Source: Adonisia turfae CCMR0081 (GTDB lineage Bacteria > Cyanobacteriota > Cyanobacteriia > Phormidesmidales > Phormidesmidaceae). From it: DNA of 36,105 nt. Under the pieces are notes generated by a model that saw only the letters and a list, made by a program, of their open reading frames with translations, searched no databases and was not told the origin of the DNA. The position numbers and the translations under genes are program-made. The stretch lies in the NCBI RefSeq assembly GCF_011009555.1, contig NZ_QXHD01000003.1:173986-210090 (forward strand), read 5' to 3'. Shown one piece after another: positions 24,726 to 33,277 of this stretch. Positions within the stretch are counted from its first letter, which is position 1. Each line of letters starts with the position of its first letter.

Positions 24726-26702
24726 ATGCTAGCTATTCTTCCCATAGCAAGTCTTATCTTGTTAATACTGATCAACTCAAAGATTTTTCAGCTCAAACGA
24801 GAAGCACTGCTAGGTGCGCTGATGTGCTGGGGAATTATTGTCACCGTTTTAACCGAAGTTCTGAGCCTGGTTCGAGGATTTAACGTTATCTTTTTAACGC
24901 TGTCCTGGCTGATAGTAACAGCAGGCACAACCTTTTTCCTATGGAAAGCATATGGGCCAAGGCTGCTCAAAACCGCACCTAAACAATGGTTGAGTCCCTA
25001 TCCTTTTATCGATTTGCCGGTAACACTCAAGCTATCGACCATCGGGATGACCCTGGCATTGCTAGCAATCGGTGCTACGGCTGTTTTAGCGGCCCCAAAC
25101 CATTCTGACTCCATGGAGTACCATCTCAGTCGCATTATGCACTGGATGCAGAATGGCAGTGTAGCCCACTATCCTAGCCACAATATTTTTCAGCTTTATC
25201 AAAATCCTTGGTCTGAGTTTGCGATCGCACATCTCCAAATCCTCAGCCACAGCGACCGTCTCAGTAACACTGTGCAATGGATCAGCATGATCGGCTCCAT
25301 GCTGGGGGTCTCCCTAATCGCTAAGGAGCTGGGGGCAAAACGCAACGGTCAAATTTTGGCCGCAATTTTTGCTGGCACCATGCCCATGGCAATACTACAG
25401 GGCTCAAGCACCAACAATGATCATGTAGTAACCCTGTGGATAGTCTGTTTTGTCTACTTTGCCCTGGTGACCATGCGGCAAGGATTAAAACCGCTGCTGC
25501 TGGTGTGTTTAGGCACCAGCCTGGGCCTGGCAATTCTCACCAAGGGTACAGCCTATATCTATGCTTTTCCCTTTTGCATCTGGCTATTGCTGTGGGGCAT
25601 CAAAAATCTAGGTTTACGCATGGTAAAACCCATGATCGGCTTGCTTGCCATTGCCATTGCCATCAATGCCGGGCATTATCTACGCAACTTTGGCCTATTT
25701 GGCACTCCGTTGGGGTCCCCTGGAGACGAAACCGGAGCCGCTTTTGGGTTAACATATCTGATTTCTAACGTAGTACGCAACCTGGCTCTCCATGCTGACA
25801 TTGTTAGAAATCTGCATTTAGACAGCGTTATTACACCAACCACGGGACTCACAGAAAAAGCGATTACCATCTTTCACAACATTATCGGCGTAGATGTTAG
25901 CGAGCCCTTGATCACAAGTGCAAAGGAAACGCGCTTCTACGTGCCTAGCATCTCGTTTAATGAAGACAAAGCAGGAAATCCCTTACACTTGCTGATTATT
26001 CTGGCCTCTTCTGGGCTATTGCTAATCAATGGCCGCCTACAACAGCGACGGCAGTTATTTTTATACTGGCTCACCACAACAGCGACCTTTCTACTGTTTT
26101 GTCAGCTACTGACCTGGTCCACGTCACGCTGTCGCCTACATTTACCCATTTTTGTTCTCTTTGCAGCCCTAGTAGGCACCGTCATTGGCAATGCCCTCAA
26201 TCGCAGGGTTGCTAATATTTTAAGCATATTCCTGGTACTGCTTTCATTTCAGTGGGTGTTGAGCAACGACATTCGAGCACTAACGGGTGAAAACAATATT
26301 TTTGCTGCATCACGCCCGAGCCAGTATTTTACAAGTCAGCTAGTGTTAGAAGAAATTTACACTAACGCTGCCAATGAGATTAACAACCAAAGCTGTGCAA
26401 ACATTGGCATGGTCTTTGAAAATATCTCCTTTGAATATCCCTACTGGCTATTGCTAGACGCCCCCCGGCGCAGCCTCAGGCTGCAACATGTTGGTGTAGA
26501 TAATGAGTCTGCACCATTAGAGACATCCCGTCGCTATGGTCAGTTTGAACCCTGTTTGGTGATAAAAACCGTTTCACGGAACCAGGATGCGCCCTTGGAA
26601 ACTGAACTTCAGATCGAGGAACAACAGTATCGAGAGATCTGGCAACAAAGCAACCAAAGAGGCAAGTCTATCAAATCGGTACAGTTATTTGCTATGAATT
26701 AG
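24726..26702 (+). CDS. GT-C fold integral membrane glycosyltransferase (GT39/PMT-like)
   Basis: 658 aa with around 11-13 hydrophobic helices in the first ~520 residues and a soluble C-terminal tail of about 130 residues. The first large loop contains NHSDSMEYHLSRIMHW (D128, E131, H133): an acidic residue pair in the first extracytoplasmic loop is the catalytic feature of GT-C enzymes using polyprenyl-phosphate sugars (dolichyl-phosphate-mannose-protein mannosyltransferase/ArnT-like group). LGAKRNGQILAAIFAGTMPMAILQGSSTNNDHV resembles the following helix-loop of these proteins. Likely role: transfer of a lipid-linked sugar onto a protein, lipid or glycan at the periplasmic side. It ends three bases before the convergent sulfotransferase gene. 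Confidence 0.78.
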   Translation: MLAILPIASLILLILINSKIFQLKREALLGALMCWGIIVTVLTEVLSLVRGFNVIFLTLSWLIVTAGTTFFLWKAYGPRLLKTAPKQWLSPYPFIDLPVTLKLSTIGMTLALLAIGATAVLAAPNHSDSMEYHLSRIMHWMQNGSVAHYPSHNIFQLYQNPWSEFAIAHLQILSHSDRLSNTVQWISMIGSMLGVSLIAKELGAKRNGQILAAIFAGTMPMAILQGSSTNNDHVVTLWIVCFVYFALVTMRQGLKPLLLVCLGTSLGLAILTKGTAYIYAFPFCIWLLLWGIKNLGLRMVKPMIGLLAIAIAINAGHYLRNFGLFGTPLGSPGDETGAAFGLTYLISNVVRNLALHADIVRNLHLDSVITPTTGLTEKAITIFHNIIGVDVSEPLITSAKETRFYVPSISFNEDKAGNPLHLLIILASSGLLLINGRLQQRRQLFLYWLTTTATFLLFCQLLTWSTSRCRLHLPIFVLFAALVGTVIGNALNRRVANILSIFLVLLSFQWVLSNDIRALTGENNIFAASRPSQYFTSQLVLEEIYTNAANEINNQSCANIGMVFENISFEYPYWLLLDAPRRSLRLQHVGVDNESAPLETSRRYGQFEPCLVIKTVSRNQDAPLETELQIEEQQYREIWQQSNQRGKSIKSVQLFAMN

Positions 26703-26705
26703 CCC

Positions 26706-27554
26706 TTATATTGACTGACACAACTCAATTAACGCTGCCTGGCAGTCATGGTGTATCTGCTTGGCACGCTCTACTAGTTCTGTGGGGAAAGATTGGGTGA
26801 GTTGGCGTTGCGATCGCACAATTTTTCCCGCCTTAATTTTTCCCTTTGGATCACCCACCCCTTTCATACCAGTGGTTTTCAGCACCTTATATTCTTCCGT
26901 AAACGGTGCCTGTGTATGCAAAAACTGCTGTAGGGTTGTCAGCACTTTTGAAGTGTTGTCCAGCAGTTGCTCATAGGTAACCACCAGCATCCGCTCTGGG
27001 TTGTTGATCAACCGCGCATAGTCCACCAGCATAGCCATACGCTCAGCATAGTACTCAATCGTATCCTGCTGATTCCAATGGGGCTTGAGGTCGGCAATAC
27101 TGGCTAAGCTGCGCTCTGGCTCTCGCAACAAAAAAATGGCATATACCTGTTCAGACTGCAACCAGTCATGGTTCAAAAACTTTTTGTTGTGCAAGACTTT
27201 GTCCATCACATACTGATGGTTCATGCGTAGGTTCTGCACATCTCCCAACTTACGAAAGTCTTGGGCTTGCCAATAGACCTTCTTGAGTAATCCCTTAAAG
27301 TCATCGGCATCAGCATAATTAGTGTGGGTTTCACCATAGCCAATCACCTCAGGATTCGTTGTCAGCAAATGGGTCAATAGCGAAGACCCAGACCGCATAT
27401 GGCTGAGCAATAGCAAAAATCGATAAGGTTTGGCCCGAAACGCTACCCTATAGGGTTGATTTACCGACTCAATGCGATAGTTAAAGTAATTCTGCACCAA
27501 GTCATTCTTATACTCACGAATCCGCTGTCGCCACTGGCTTACTGCTGCTGCCAT
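26706..27554 (-). CDS. Sulfotransferase family protein (PAPS-dependent)
   Basis: 282 aa. The 5'-phosphosulfate-binding loop is visible in FLLLLSHMRSGSSLLTHLL (HMRSGSS 52-58) and the 3'-phosphate-binding segment in AIFLLREPERSLASIADL (about 139-156), in the order and spacing usual for the sulfotransferase fold. ETHTNY after strand two is common in bacterial glycan/lipid sulfotransferases. Role: transfer of sulfate from PAPS to a hydroxyl on a carbohydrate or small molecule; the acceptor is unknown. Sulfated exopolysaccharides are common in cyanobacteria, and the nearby polysaccharide cluster makes a glycan acceptor attractive, but the gene is about 11 kb away and on the other strand. Confidence 0.87.
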   Translation of the reverse strand: MAAAVSQWRQRIREYKNDLVQNYFNYRIESVNQPYRVAFRAKPYRFLLLLSHMRSGSSLLTHLLTTNPEVIGYGETHTNYADADDFKGLLKKVYWQAQDFRKLGDVQNLRMNHQYVMDKVLHNKKFLNHDWLQSEQVYAIFLLREPERSLASIADLKPHWNQQDTIEYYAERMAMLVDYARLINNPERMLVVTYEQLLDNTSKVLTTLQQFLHTQAPFTEEYKVLKTTGMKGVGDPKGKIKAGKIVRSQRQLTQSFPTELVERAKQIHHDCQAALIELCQSI

Positions 27555-27613
27555 AGGTGTTACTGAATAAACTTAAAAATAGAAATAAATCCCCTGATTC
27601 TACGTTACCCCGC

Positions 27614-29500
27614 TTATTTCCTTACTGCTTCATATTCTTGCAAGTATCGCTCAAACGCTTTATCTAATCGATTTGTCTCCCCCAACCAATAGGCCGTCAG
27701 CGCATGGCCCAATGCCCAGGCATTTTGCTCCGGTGGCGCATCGTTATCTAATAGCATCGGCCAGAGGGTAAGCAAGTCAAAGGTACTACCTTCCTTAGCC
27801 AGCAGGGTAAACAGCTCATAGGCCAGCTGCAGCTTACCAATCACCACTGGAGCCTGCTCAACTGGAATCTTTTCCATCAGCGCCGTAGCCAGCAGATCTG
27901 AGCCCGTCATCATGCGTGAGAGGTAACGCAGAATCGGGCTTTTCAGCAGTTCGGTTACCCCCTGGGTGGTAGTCATCTGAAACGTGTACTGATCAATCAG
28001 CTTGGCCGCCGCTTTAGCTAAAGCCGTCTGATTAGTCAGAAACCGCGCCAGGCGATACTGCTTAGCATTCCCCAACGTCTCCACTAGCTTGAGGGCCAGA
28101 GCGTCATCATTCCAGGCGGCTCTGTTATTGTCATAGGTCACCAACGGCAGCACAGTTTCAGCCGACTGCCCCAGGGTGTCCACCCGATAGGCAACGGCAT
28201 CACGAATAGACGCCTCCTTAGGTCGCTGCCCCATTTGCCAATCGTAGGGGGGCTGCCATTCTCGTATAGGCCGCAGTCGATCAACCTGGGTTACCACCAC
28301 CACCGTTGGCGGATGCTGCTCTGCTGCTTTAAGGTCGTGCAAAAAAGTTTTGTCGCTCTGTAACGCCGGGTCCAAAGCCGGGGTCGCCAGCACCAGTAAG
28401 TCTGCTTCTGCCGCTTGATCGAGAACTAAATCGCGAAAATCGCCACGCTCAATTTGTTCATAGCCAGGGGAATCAATCAGATTCAAGACTTCTCCCGTAT
28501 CCAACTGCCAGCTATATTGGCGAATTTTATCGGTACTGGGCAGTACATCCACTTCCGCCAGTTCAGTTTTGAACAGGGTATTGATCAAGCTACTTTTACC
28601 TGCCCCGGTACGGCCTACTAATATGAGAGAAACCGGTTCCTTTTCAATGGTTTCAGCTGGGCTGGCCGTTTCTAAAATTGACCGCAGTGTGGCCGTTTTT
28701 GCCTCAGTACCCAAAGTCTTGGACGGCTCTGCTGCAAAAATTGCCGGTAGCGTATCGCCACTGTACAAGTTAGCCGTTTGCTGAGCCAGATTGCGCAATG
28801 CCGTTTCCCGTAGCAGCTGGCTCAAGTTTACCAATAGCTGCTGATTTGCCTCGTTAGAACTTTTTTGGCTGGCCACTTTAGCCGCTGCTGCCGCTGGGTT
28901 AATTAACCACTGCGCCCAGTTCCAGACCCGCCACAGTTTTCCCATGGAGGGTTCCAATTTGCGATAAATTTCGTAAGCTTCATAGGCCTGGCCAACGGTC
29001 ACCTGATTCAACACAGGAGCCAACTGGGTCATGGCCCGGTCCATGTCATCCACCGTCCCCCGAATTAAGCCATAGGCCTGGGGCACATAGATATTGAGTA
29101 GCGGGTACTTCACTTCCGGATGATAGTGGTGGGCCACCGTTGCCACGACGGTCTGACATCGCTTCCAGAAAGCAGGCCAATCGTCCCACACAGGCGGATC
29201 TTCGCGGGCTCCGGTCAAGATTGGCTGCAGTGCAGATTCCAGCACCTGATTAGCTGCGTTATCAACCGTCACAGATTTCAGCTCTGACCGGACAGCCGTA
29301 ACAATGCGATCAATCTCACGGGGCTTGGTCCAGTGCACCAGCAACCAACGCCAGCCCACAAACACGAATAGAATGACAGCCCAAATCCAGGTGAGGCCCC
29401 AACTGCGTAGCTGAAATCCAGCCGCAATCAACACAAAGGCCACAACCATCACCAGCGGCAGCGCCAGCACAATCCACTGCCATCGTTTGAGCTGTACCAT
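27614..29500 (-). CDS. Membrane-anchored GTPase (dynamin/Era-like, TRAFAC class)
   Basis: 628 aa. Two N-terminal membrane helices (about 9-28 and 35-55) are followed by a helical region of ~240 residues and a GTPase domain: G1 GRTGAGKSS (296-304), G2-like Thr in PSTDK (321-325), G3 DSPGYE (343-348) and G4 TQVD (404-407). A helical C-terminal domain ends the protein. The order N-terminal hairpin, helical domain, G domain, helical tail resembles YcjX/DUF697-like and dynamin-related bacterial GTPases found at membranes. A role in membrane remodelling or stress is possible but not shown. The gene starts 225 bp from the divergent MNT-like gene and ends 59 bp before the start of the sulfotransferase on the same strand, so the two may be cotranscribed. 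Confidence 0.85.
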   Translation of the reverse strand: MVQLKRWQWIVLALPLVMVVAFVLIAAGFQLRSWGLTWIWAVILFVFVGWRWLLVHWTKPREIDRIVTAVRSELKSVTVDNAANQVLESALQPILTGAREDPPVWDDWPAFWKRCQTVVATVAHHYHPEVKYPLLNIYVPQAYGLIRGTVDDMDRAMTQLAPVLNQVTVGQAYEAYEIYRKLEPSMGKLWRVWNWAQWLINPAAAAAKVASQKSSNEANQQLLVNLSQLLRETALRNLAQQTANLYSGDTLPAIFAAEPSKTLGTEAKTATLRSILETASPAETIEKEPVSLILVGRTGAGKSSLINTLFKTELAEVDVLPSTDKIRQYSWQLDTGEVLNLIDSPGYEQIERGDFRDLVLDQAAEADLLVLATPALDPALQSDKTFLHDLKAAEQHPPTVVVVTQVDRLRPIREWQPPYDWQMGQRPKEASIRDAVAYRVDTLGQSAETVLPLVTYDNNRAAWNDDALALKLVETLGNAKQYRLARFLTNQTALAKAAAKLIDQYTFQMTTTQGVTELLKSPILRYLSRMMTGSDLLATALMEKIPVEQAPVVIGKLQLAYELFTLLAKEGSTFDLLTLWPMLLDNDAPPEQNAWALGHALTAYWLGETNRLDKAFERYLQEYEAVRK

Positions 29501-29725
29501 CGTCTTTTACCAAGTCATTTTTCTTAGTTTAAGCAGAGGATCAATGTCGGAAAAGGGGAAACATCCGAACTAATAACTCCTTCTTATACCCCAAGGGAGA
29601 TAAAGACATTACTGTCTATTTCCTGGATTACGGCACTGTTCAATGTTTTACATACTCTTACTCAATGAGATGGGAGCAACAAAAGAACAATGGTCTTTAA
29701 TACTTGAGAGAGGAAGCAAGACCTA

Positions 29726-29974
29726 ATGAGTTTGAATCGCAAACATTTTTTGGTGTTCCTTGGTGCTGGTGCCTCTACGATGGTGGACTGGCATGCTACC
29801 CATGCAAATTCTGACCTTGAACTAGCGGTTTGGGGGCTCTCAGACGATGCTCTATACCCTGCGGTAGGTAGGTTACTGGCTTTGGACAATCGATTAAAAA
29901 TTGATTTAGTAATGGCTGAGGATGTCTCTCCTAATGTTATGGCTGAGATTGAGCGTTTACATCAAGAGCTATGA
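29726..29974 (+). pseudogene. Degenerate MNT-type nucleotidyltransferase (antitoxin of HEPN/MNT pair)
   Basis: 82 aa. NSDLELAVWGLSDDALYPAVGRLLALDNRLKIDLV resembles minimal nucleotidyltransferases, where the canonical motif is GSxARG...SDLDLAVWG...KVDLV. Here the GS motif is GAGAS at 13-17 with no ARG, and the DxD is D30-L-E32, while the third Asp (D60) remains. The catalytic site is therefore probably inactive. In the functional family the MNT protein AMPylates and neutralises a HEPN RNase toxin. The stop codon overlaps the start of the next frame (ATGA), the usual coupled arrangement. A GAGGAAG sequence ahead of the ATG could serve as Shine-Dalgarno. Confidence 0.65.
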
Positions 29975-30081
29975 ATACATATGCGATCGCACTAGCCGCT
30001 CGACTCCAAGCTGAACTAAGTGACTTAGCGCAGATTGTCGAACGTGCTCAGACGCTTTTGCCAAAAGCTGTGGATCCCTAG
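29971..30081 (+). pseudogene. Truncated HEPN toxin remnant, 36 codons
   Basis: Starts at the ATG overlapping the MNT stop (ATGA) and reads MNTYAIALAARLQAELSDLAQ, then IVERAQTLLPKAVDP before TAG at 30079. This resembles only the first helix of HEPN-domain toxins paired with MNT antitoxins, which normally run ~130-150 residues; the RX4-6H active site is missing. No continuation is visible in any frame downstream. A HIP1 octamer lies in its fourth to seventh codons. Together with the preceding gene it marks a dead toxin-antitoxin locus. Confidence 0.55.
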
Positions 30082-30149
30082 ACGAGGGGTTACGGAGGGG
30101 AAGGTGGGTAGAGAATTGATTACTCTAAAATTTTGTCAATAAAAGACTT

Positions 30150-30851
30150 CTAATCTACTATCCTCACAACTTCTGTATTACCGTCACTTACAATGACTTC
30201 CTGCGCAAACCAATACTCGTCCTCTGCTAAGCAGATTACTTCATATGTAGCATTTTTATCTGGCTGCCCTCCGGAATCATATCTAACAGATGACTCTGCT
30301 TGAAGAATTCGCCATTTTTCTTTGCACTCATTGATAATTTTTTTCTTAAGTTCAGGGTCAGAAATTTGTTCAAAGGAAATTTGTGTTTCAATCTCATCTA
30401 GAGTCCAATTTTTGCACGCTCCGACAGTTGCAGCATTGTCACAGGAGAAATCATATTCCTTGATATCTTTTGGAGAAAGCGAGTTTCCAGATTGAATTTT
30501 TAACTCTAGATTTAGTGTTCCATCTTCTCTCTCACTAGATATGGATACTATTCGTTTAGATATATCGCTCATTCCTTCTAATTCTTTTACAGTTGCGCTA
30601 ACCTGTTCGGGTATTGGACTTCCCCAGGAATAAAGCTCTTCTTTCGGTGAAGTGTTCAACAGAATGTTAGGAATTGAAATTGCTGCAATGCCCTCAAGTG
30701 CACTTTCTAACTCCCCTAATCTGTTGAGTAGGTTAGGTAGCTTGCTTAGATACGCCCCAACCCCTCCACCGCTGAGTGCAGAAAGAATAAGAAGCGTAAC
30801 GTAGAACCAAATGCCTTGACGGTCTAGCCAAGTTTTTACAAGATCTTTCAA
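30150..30851 (-). CDS. Hypothetical single-pass membrane protein
   Basis: 233 aa. A short basic N-terminus (MKDLVKTWLDRQGIW) precedes one membrane helix (about 15-35, glycine-rich end GGGVGAYL); the remaining ~195 residues are soluble with no motif I recognise. There are four Cys (C136, C146, C176 and C207 approximately), suggesting possible disulphides if the domain is periplasmic. Orientation with a basic N-terminus favours the C-terminal part lying outside. It is convergent with the HEPN remnant and lies 320 bp from the end of the SH3-domain gene. No conserved operon partner; function unknown. Confidence 0.7.
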   Translation of the reverse strand: MKDLVKTWLDRQGIWFYVTLLILSALSGGGVGAYLSKLPNLLNRLGELESALEGIAAISIPNILLNTSPKEELYSWGSPIPEQVSATVKELEGMSDISKRIVSISSEREDGTLNLELKIQSGNSLSPKDIKEYDFSCDNAATVGACKNWTLDEIETQISFEQISDPELKKKIINECKEKWRILQAESSVRYDSGGQPDKNATYEVICLAEDEYWFAQEVIVSDGNTEVVRIVD

Positions 30852-31171
30852 ATTACCTGCTCCTATTTTAAGATGGATGCCTTATGCTGTATTGCATACT
30901 ACGCCACAAAAAATTAGGAGCATTCACCACACCCCTCTAAAAAGCCAGTTGGTCTTGTAGATGCCTTTATACTTCAGCTTTGATTAAAGTGTGGGATTTA
31001 TGACGAGATTTAGATAGTACCCCTGTGGGTACTTTTCGGTCTTATGTAGTGTCGTATACCCATATCCTTAAAGAGAAGGGCCTCATACTCTGAATGAGTA
31101 ACAGGAAAGTGGAAAATATGGAAGCATATAAAGAAGCTCGGCAACAATTAGCTAGCAGGTTAATGCTGCAT
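30852..31171. other. Intergenic region with hairpin
   Basis: 320 bp upstream of the 30150-30851 gene, so it should hold that gene's promoter. A hairpin with T-tract on the + strand (31016-31036) is listed separately. A 35-codon + frame (31118-31225, MEAYKEARQQLASRLM...) preceded by AGGAAAG was noticed, but it runs into the 3' end of the SH3-domain gene and is not called. Confidence 0.45.
31016..31036 (+). terminator. Hairpin with T-tract, + orientation (AGTACCC...GGGTACT)
   Basis: agtaccc (31016-31022) and gggtact (31027-31033) form a 7-bp stem with a 4-nt loop followed by tttt on the + strand. No + gene lies directly upstream. A near-identical hairpin sits in the opposite orientation at 32061-32083. 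Confidence 0.55.
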
Positions 31172-31927
31172 CTACAGCTGCTCAACAAAGCAGTTAGCTA
31201 TCCAACCTTCTTGATCAGCAACTAAAAAATTCAGCGCACCATACTCTATAGATCGATCAAGAAGTGCTTCGTTTAAAGCTCTGTGCCATATAATCTCATC
31301 TCCATAAGTTGTTTCGCCGGTTAAGAATACGCGCTCTCCGACTGGAACAACACCCTTGATTACTGATGCATCCAGTGATGGGCTAGCCCGGAAATTAGCC
31401 CCTCCGGCGTGAAAGCCGTTGCAGGATGAAGGAATACGAATCCAATACCCATCGATATAAATTATTGGAATAGAATCAGAAGAAATCTTGCCTGAATCAT
31501 CCGTTCTATCAGGAATCACTGTAGGACTTGTAGGAACAGGCAACTCAGAAGGGAAAGAGTCTTCTTCAGGTAGTTGATCTTCAGGGGGCCTAGTTGGAAG
31601 GTTAGTCGGAATTGTATTTACCCTAGGAGGGTCCATCTCAAACATAGGGCTAAAATCTACTAATCTTTTAAACAGAGTGAATGAGACAGCTACAGAAATA
31701 GGGATAGAAATTGCTACTATCCCGATATATTGAATAACTGTTATATTAGCTACGGAAGGAGAAGATTTAGTTTTTTGGTTTGAAACTAGATAGGTTTCTA
31801 AATGCTTGTTCTCGGGAAACATGGTCAGGCACCAAAGAGAAATCTTTCTAAAAATACTATAGATTATACTACTAGGAAATCCTAGACTTTGATGGCAAGT
31901 TTCTTCTGCGTGAGTTTTAGTAGACAT
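31172..31927 (-). CDS. Hypothetical membrane-anchored protein with SH3-like domain
   Basis: 251 aa. An N-terminal ~60-residue cytoplasmic part is followed by one membrane helix (about 65-86, YIGIVAISIPISVAVSFTLF), a proline-rich linker (about 98-140, PTNLPTRPPEDQLPEEDSF) and a C-terminal bacterial SH3-like domain (about 168-251): GGANFRASPSLDASVI, then GVVPVGERVFLTGE and GWIANCFVEQL. SH3b domains usually bind peptidoglycan or peptides, so the domain is probably periplasmic on a wall-spanning linker. A later ATG (codon 36) could also be the start. The gene is bounded by two inward-facing terminator-like hairpins. Function otherwise unknown. Confidence 0.75.
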   Translation of the reverse strand: MSTKTHAEETCHQSLGFPSSIIYSIFRKISLWCLTMFPENKHLETYLVSNQKTKSSPSVANITVIQYIGIVAISIPISVAVSFTLFKRLVDFSPMFEMDPPRVNTIPTNLPTRPPEDQLPEEDSFPSELPVPTSPTVIPDRTDDSGKISSDSIPIIYIDGYWIRIPSSCNGFHAGGANFRASPSLDASVIKGVVPVGERVFLTGETTYGDEIIWHRALNEALLDRSIEYGALNFLVADQEGWIANCFVEQL

Positions 31928-32343
31928 TTAGTGAAAGTTATTAACACAGAAGCTTGCCGTTACTCATGGTTTTGGCTTTGCAGTACCTAGTGGTGGTTTA
32001 ACAATAGGATGGAGGGGGTGGAGCGGGTGGTGAGGACTTTGATGTTTGGAAGATTGAAAAGAAAAAGTACCCTTGGGGGTACTACCCTTAGCGAGGATTC
32101 TACGTTATGAGAAGTGGGCTCGGAATGGAATGGAGCAGAAAATAAAAGGAATATATTAGTCGCCATACGGCTGCTCAAACGTAGAGCAATCAAGCCTTTC
32201 CAATAAAAACGAAAATCGTTGAAACGACGTACTCTGGTTAGACTCAAAACTTTTGCAAAACTATTGTTTACGGGGCTTTTGAGGATCATATACTAGCTAG
32301 TAGCTGCTTCGTTAGTTTTAGGCGATATAGGGAGGCTCTAGCA
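31928..32343. promoter_or_regulatory. Divergent promoter region between SH3-domain gene and AraC regulator
   Basis: 416 bp between divergent starts. It contains a minus-oriented hairpin with T-tract (32061-32083) and the palindrome TTTTGCAAAA at 32251-32260, about 85 bp ahead of the first AraC gene; related TTTGTGCAAAA sequences occur at 33245-33255 and 34211-34222. A 100-codon minus frame here (31987-32289) has no protein-like signature and is not called. Confidence 0.45.
32061..32083 (-). terminator. Hairpin with T-tract, - orientation (AGTACCC...GGGTACT)
   Basis: On the minus strand the 7-bp stem AGTACCC/GGGTACT (32083-32077 with 32072-32066) is followed by TTTTTC, as in an intrinsic terminator. 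Same stem as the + oriented hairpin at 31016-31036, so both T-tracts face inward towards the SH3-domain gene. Confidence 0.55.
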
Positions 32344-33240
32344 ATGAGATCTCATAGTCATAACTCAACAGGTGTTTCAACTATTGAAGATTTTTTCCCA
32401 GTCGGCTTTCCTGAACCCAACATTCAGAAGAATCTATGGAAGATTGGTGTAGAGATTCTCAACCTTCCACAAGGAGAAGTTCCCCAAGAAGTTACATTGA
32501 ACAACCACACAATTGGCATTAATCTTGGCCCGAGCCACAAGATTGAGCAAACTATTGATGGTCGCTACCTGACAGCTACTATATTTCCTGGATGCGTCGG
32601 TATTTTTCCATATCAGCTGCCAATGTGGAGCCGTTGGGATAGAGATATAAAGCATTTATACATTCACTTAGAACCAACGTTATTATCTCGACATTCGCAA
32701 GAGCTATTTGATGACGATAACGTTGAACTAATCCCATCACTGACTGCTAATACAGATTTACTGATTCAGCATCTGAGCATAGCAATGAAGAACGAAATAG
32801 CTCATAGCCGACATAAAAATGGAACGCGAGTTTATGTGCAATCTATGGCGGATGCATTATCAGTACATCTGCTACAGAACTATTCAACACGGACAAAACC
32901 TATCAAACCTTACTCAGGTGGGCTATCACCGCAAAACTTAAAGCTGGTGAAAGACTATATAAATGACAACTTGTCTCATGAACTCTGTTTGGATGGGCTT
33001 GCGAAAGTGACGAGGCTTAGCCGCTACCACTTCTCGCGCGCATTCAAACAATCAATGGGAATTACTCCTCATCAATATATTATCCAGCAACGAGTGGAGC
33101 GCGCAAAGCAACTATTGTTGCAGAATCAAATGACGATTGCTGATATTGCACTCGCCTGCGGTTTTACTCATCAAAGTCATCTAAACCGTCACTTCAAAGG
33201 GTTAACTGGTGTGACGCCTAAGAATTTTCTCAAGTCATAA
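32344..33240 (+). CDS. AraC family transcriptional regulator (first of tandem pair)
   Basis: 298 aa. The C-terminal ~100 residues form the double helix-turn-helix of AraC/XylS regulators: LCLDGLAKVTRLSRYHFSRA as HTH1, then GITPHQYI, and MTIADIALACGFTHQSHLNR for HTH2 with the family signature ending FKGLTGVTPKNF. The N-terminal ~170 residues are a probable ligand/dimerisation domain (VEILNLPQGEVPQEV...), not recognised specifically. The start is supported by GGGAGG nine bases upstream of the ATG. A related gene follows 37 bp after its stop with the same architecture. Possible targets are the adjacent genes through the TTTTG/CAAAA palindromes. Confidence 0.92.
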   Translation: MRSHSHNSTGVSTIEDFFPVGFPEPNIQKNLWKIGVEILNLPQGEVPQEVTLNNHTIGINLGPSHKIEQTIDGRYLTATIFPGCVGIFPYQLPMWSRWDRDIKHLYIHLEPTLLSRHSQELFDDDNVELIPSLTANTDLLIQHLSIAMKNEIAHSRHKNGTRVYVQSMADALSVHLLQNYSTRTKPIKPYSGGLSPQNLKLVKDYINDNLSHELCLDGLAKVTRLSRYHFSRAFKQSMGITPHQYIIQQRVERAKQLLLQNQMTIADIALACGFTHQSHLNRHFKGLTGVTPKNFLKS

Positions 33241-33244
33241 CAGG

Positions 33245-33255
33245 TTTGTGCAAAA
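33245..33255. promoter_or_regulatory. Palindromic TTTGTGCAAAA, candidate operator
   Basis: Occurs immediately after the first AraC stop and upstream of the second AraC start. A longer version (TTTTGTGCAAAA) recurs at 34211-34222 just after the second AraC gene, and TTTTGCAAAA at 32251-32260 before the first. Three copies around two regulator genes suggest an autoregulatory site, but the last two copies may simply be part of the tandem duplication. Confidence 0.3.
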
Positions 33256-33277
33256 TAGTTCCAGGGGACCTCTAAAA

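Noticed and set aside
31118..31225. 35-codon + frame with an AGGAAAG leader
   Set aside because: Overlaps the 3' end of the SH3-domain gene on the other strand and has no homologous pattern; too short to support.
31987..32289. 100-codon minus frame ahead of the AraC gene
   Set aside because: No recognisable domain and unusual composition, and a terminator-like hairpin lies inside it; more likely non-coding divergent promoter DNA.
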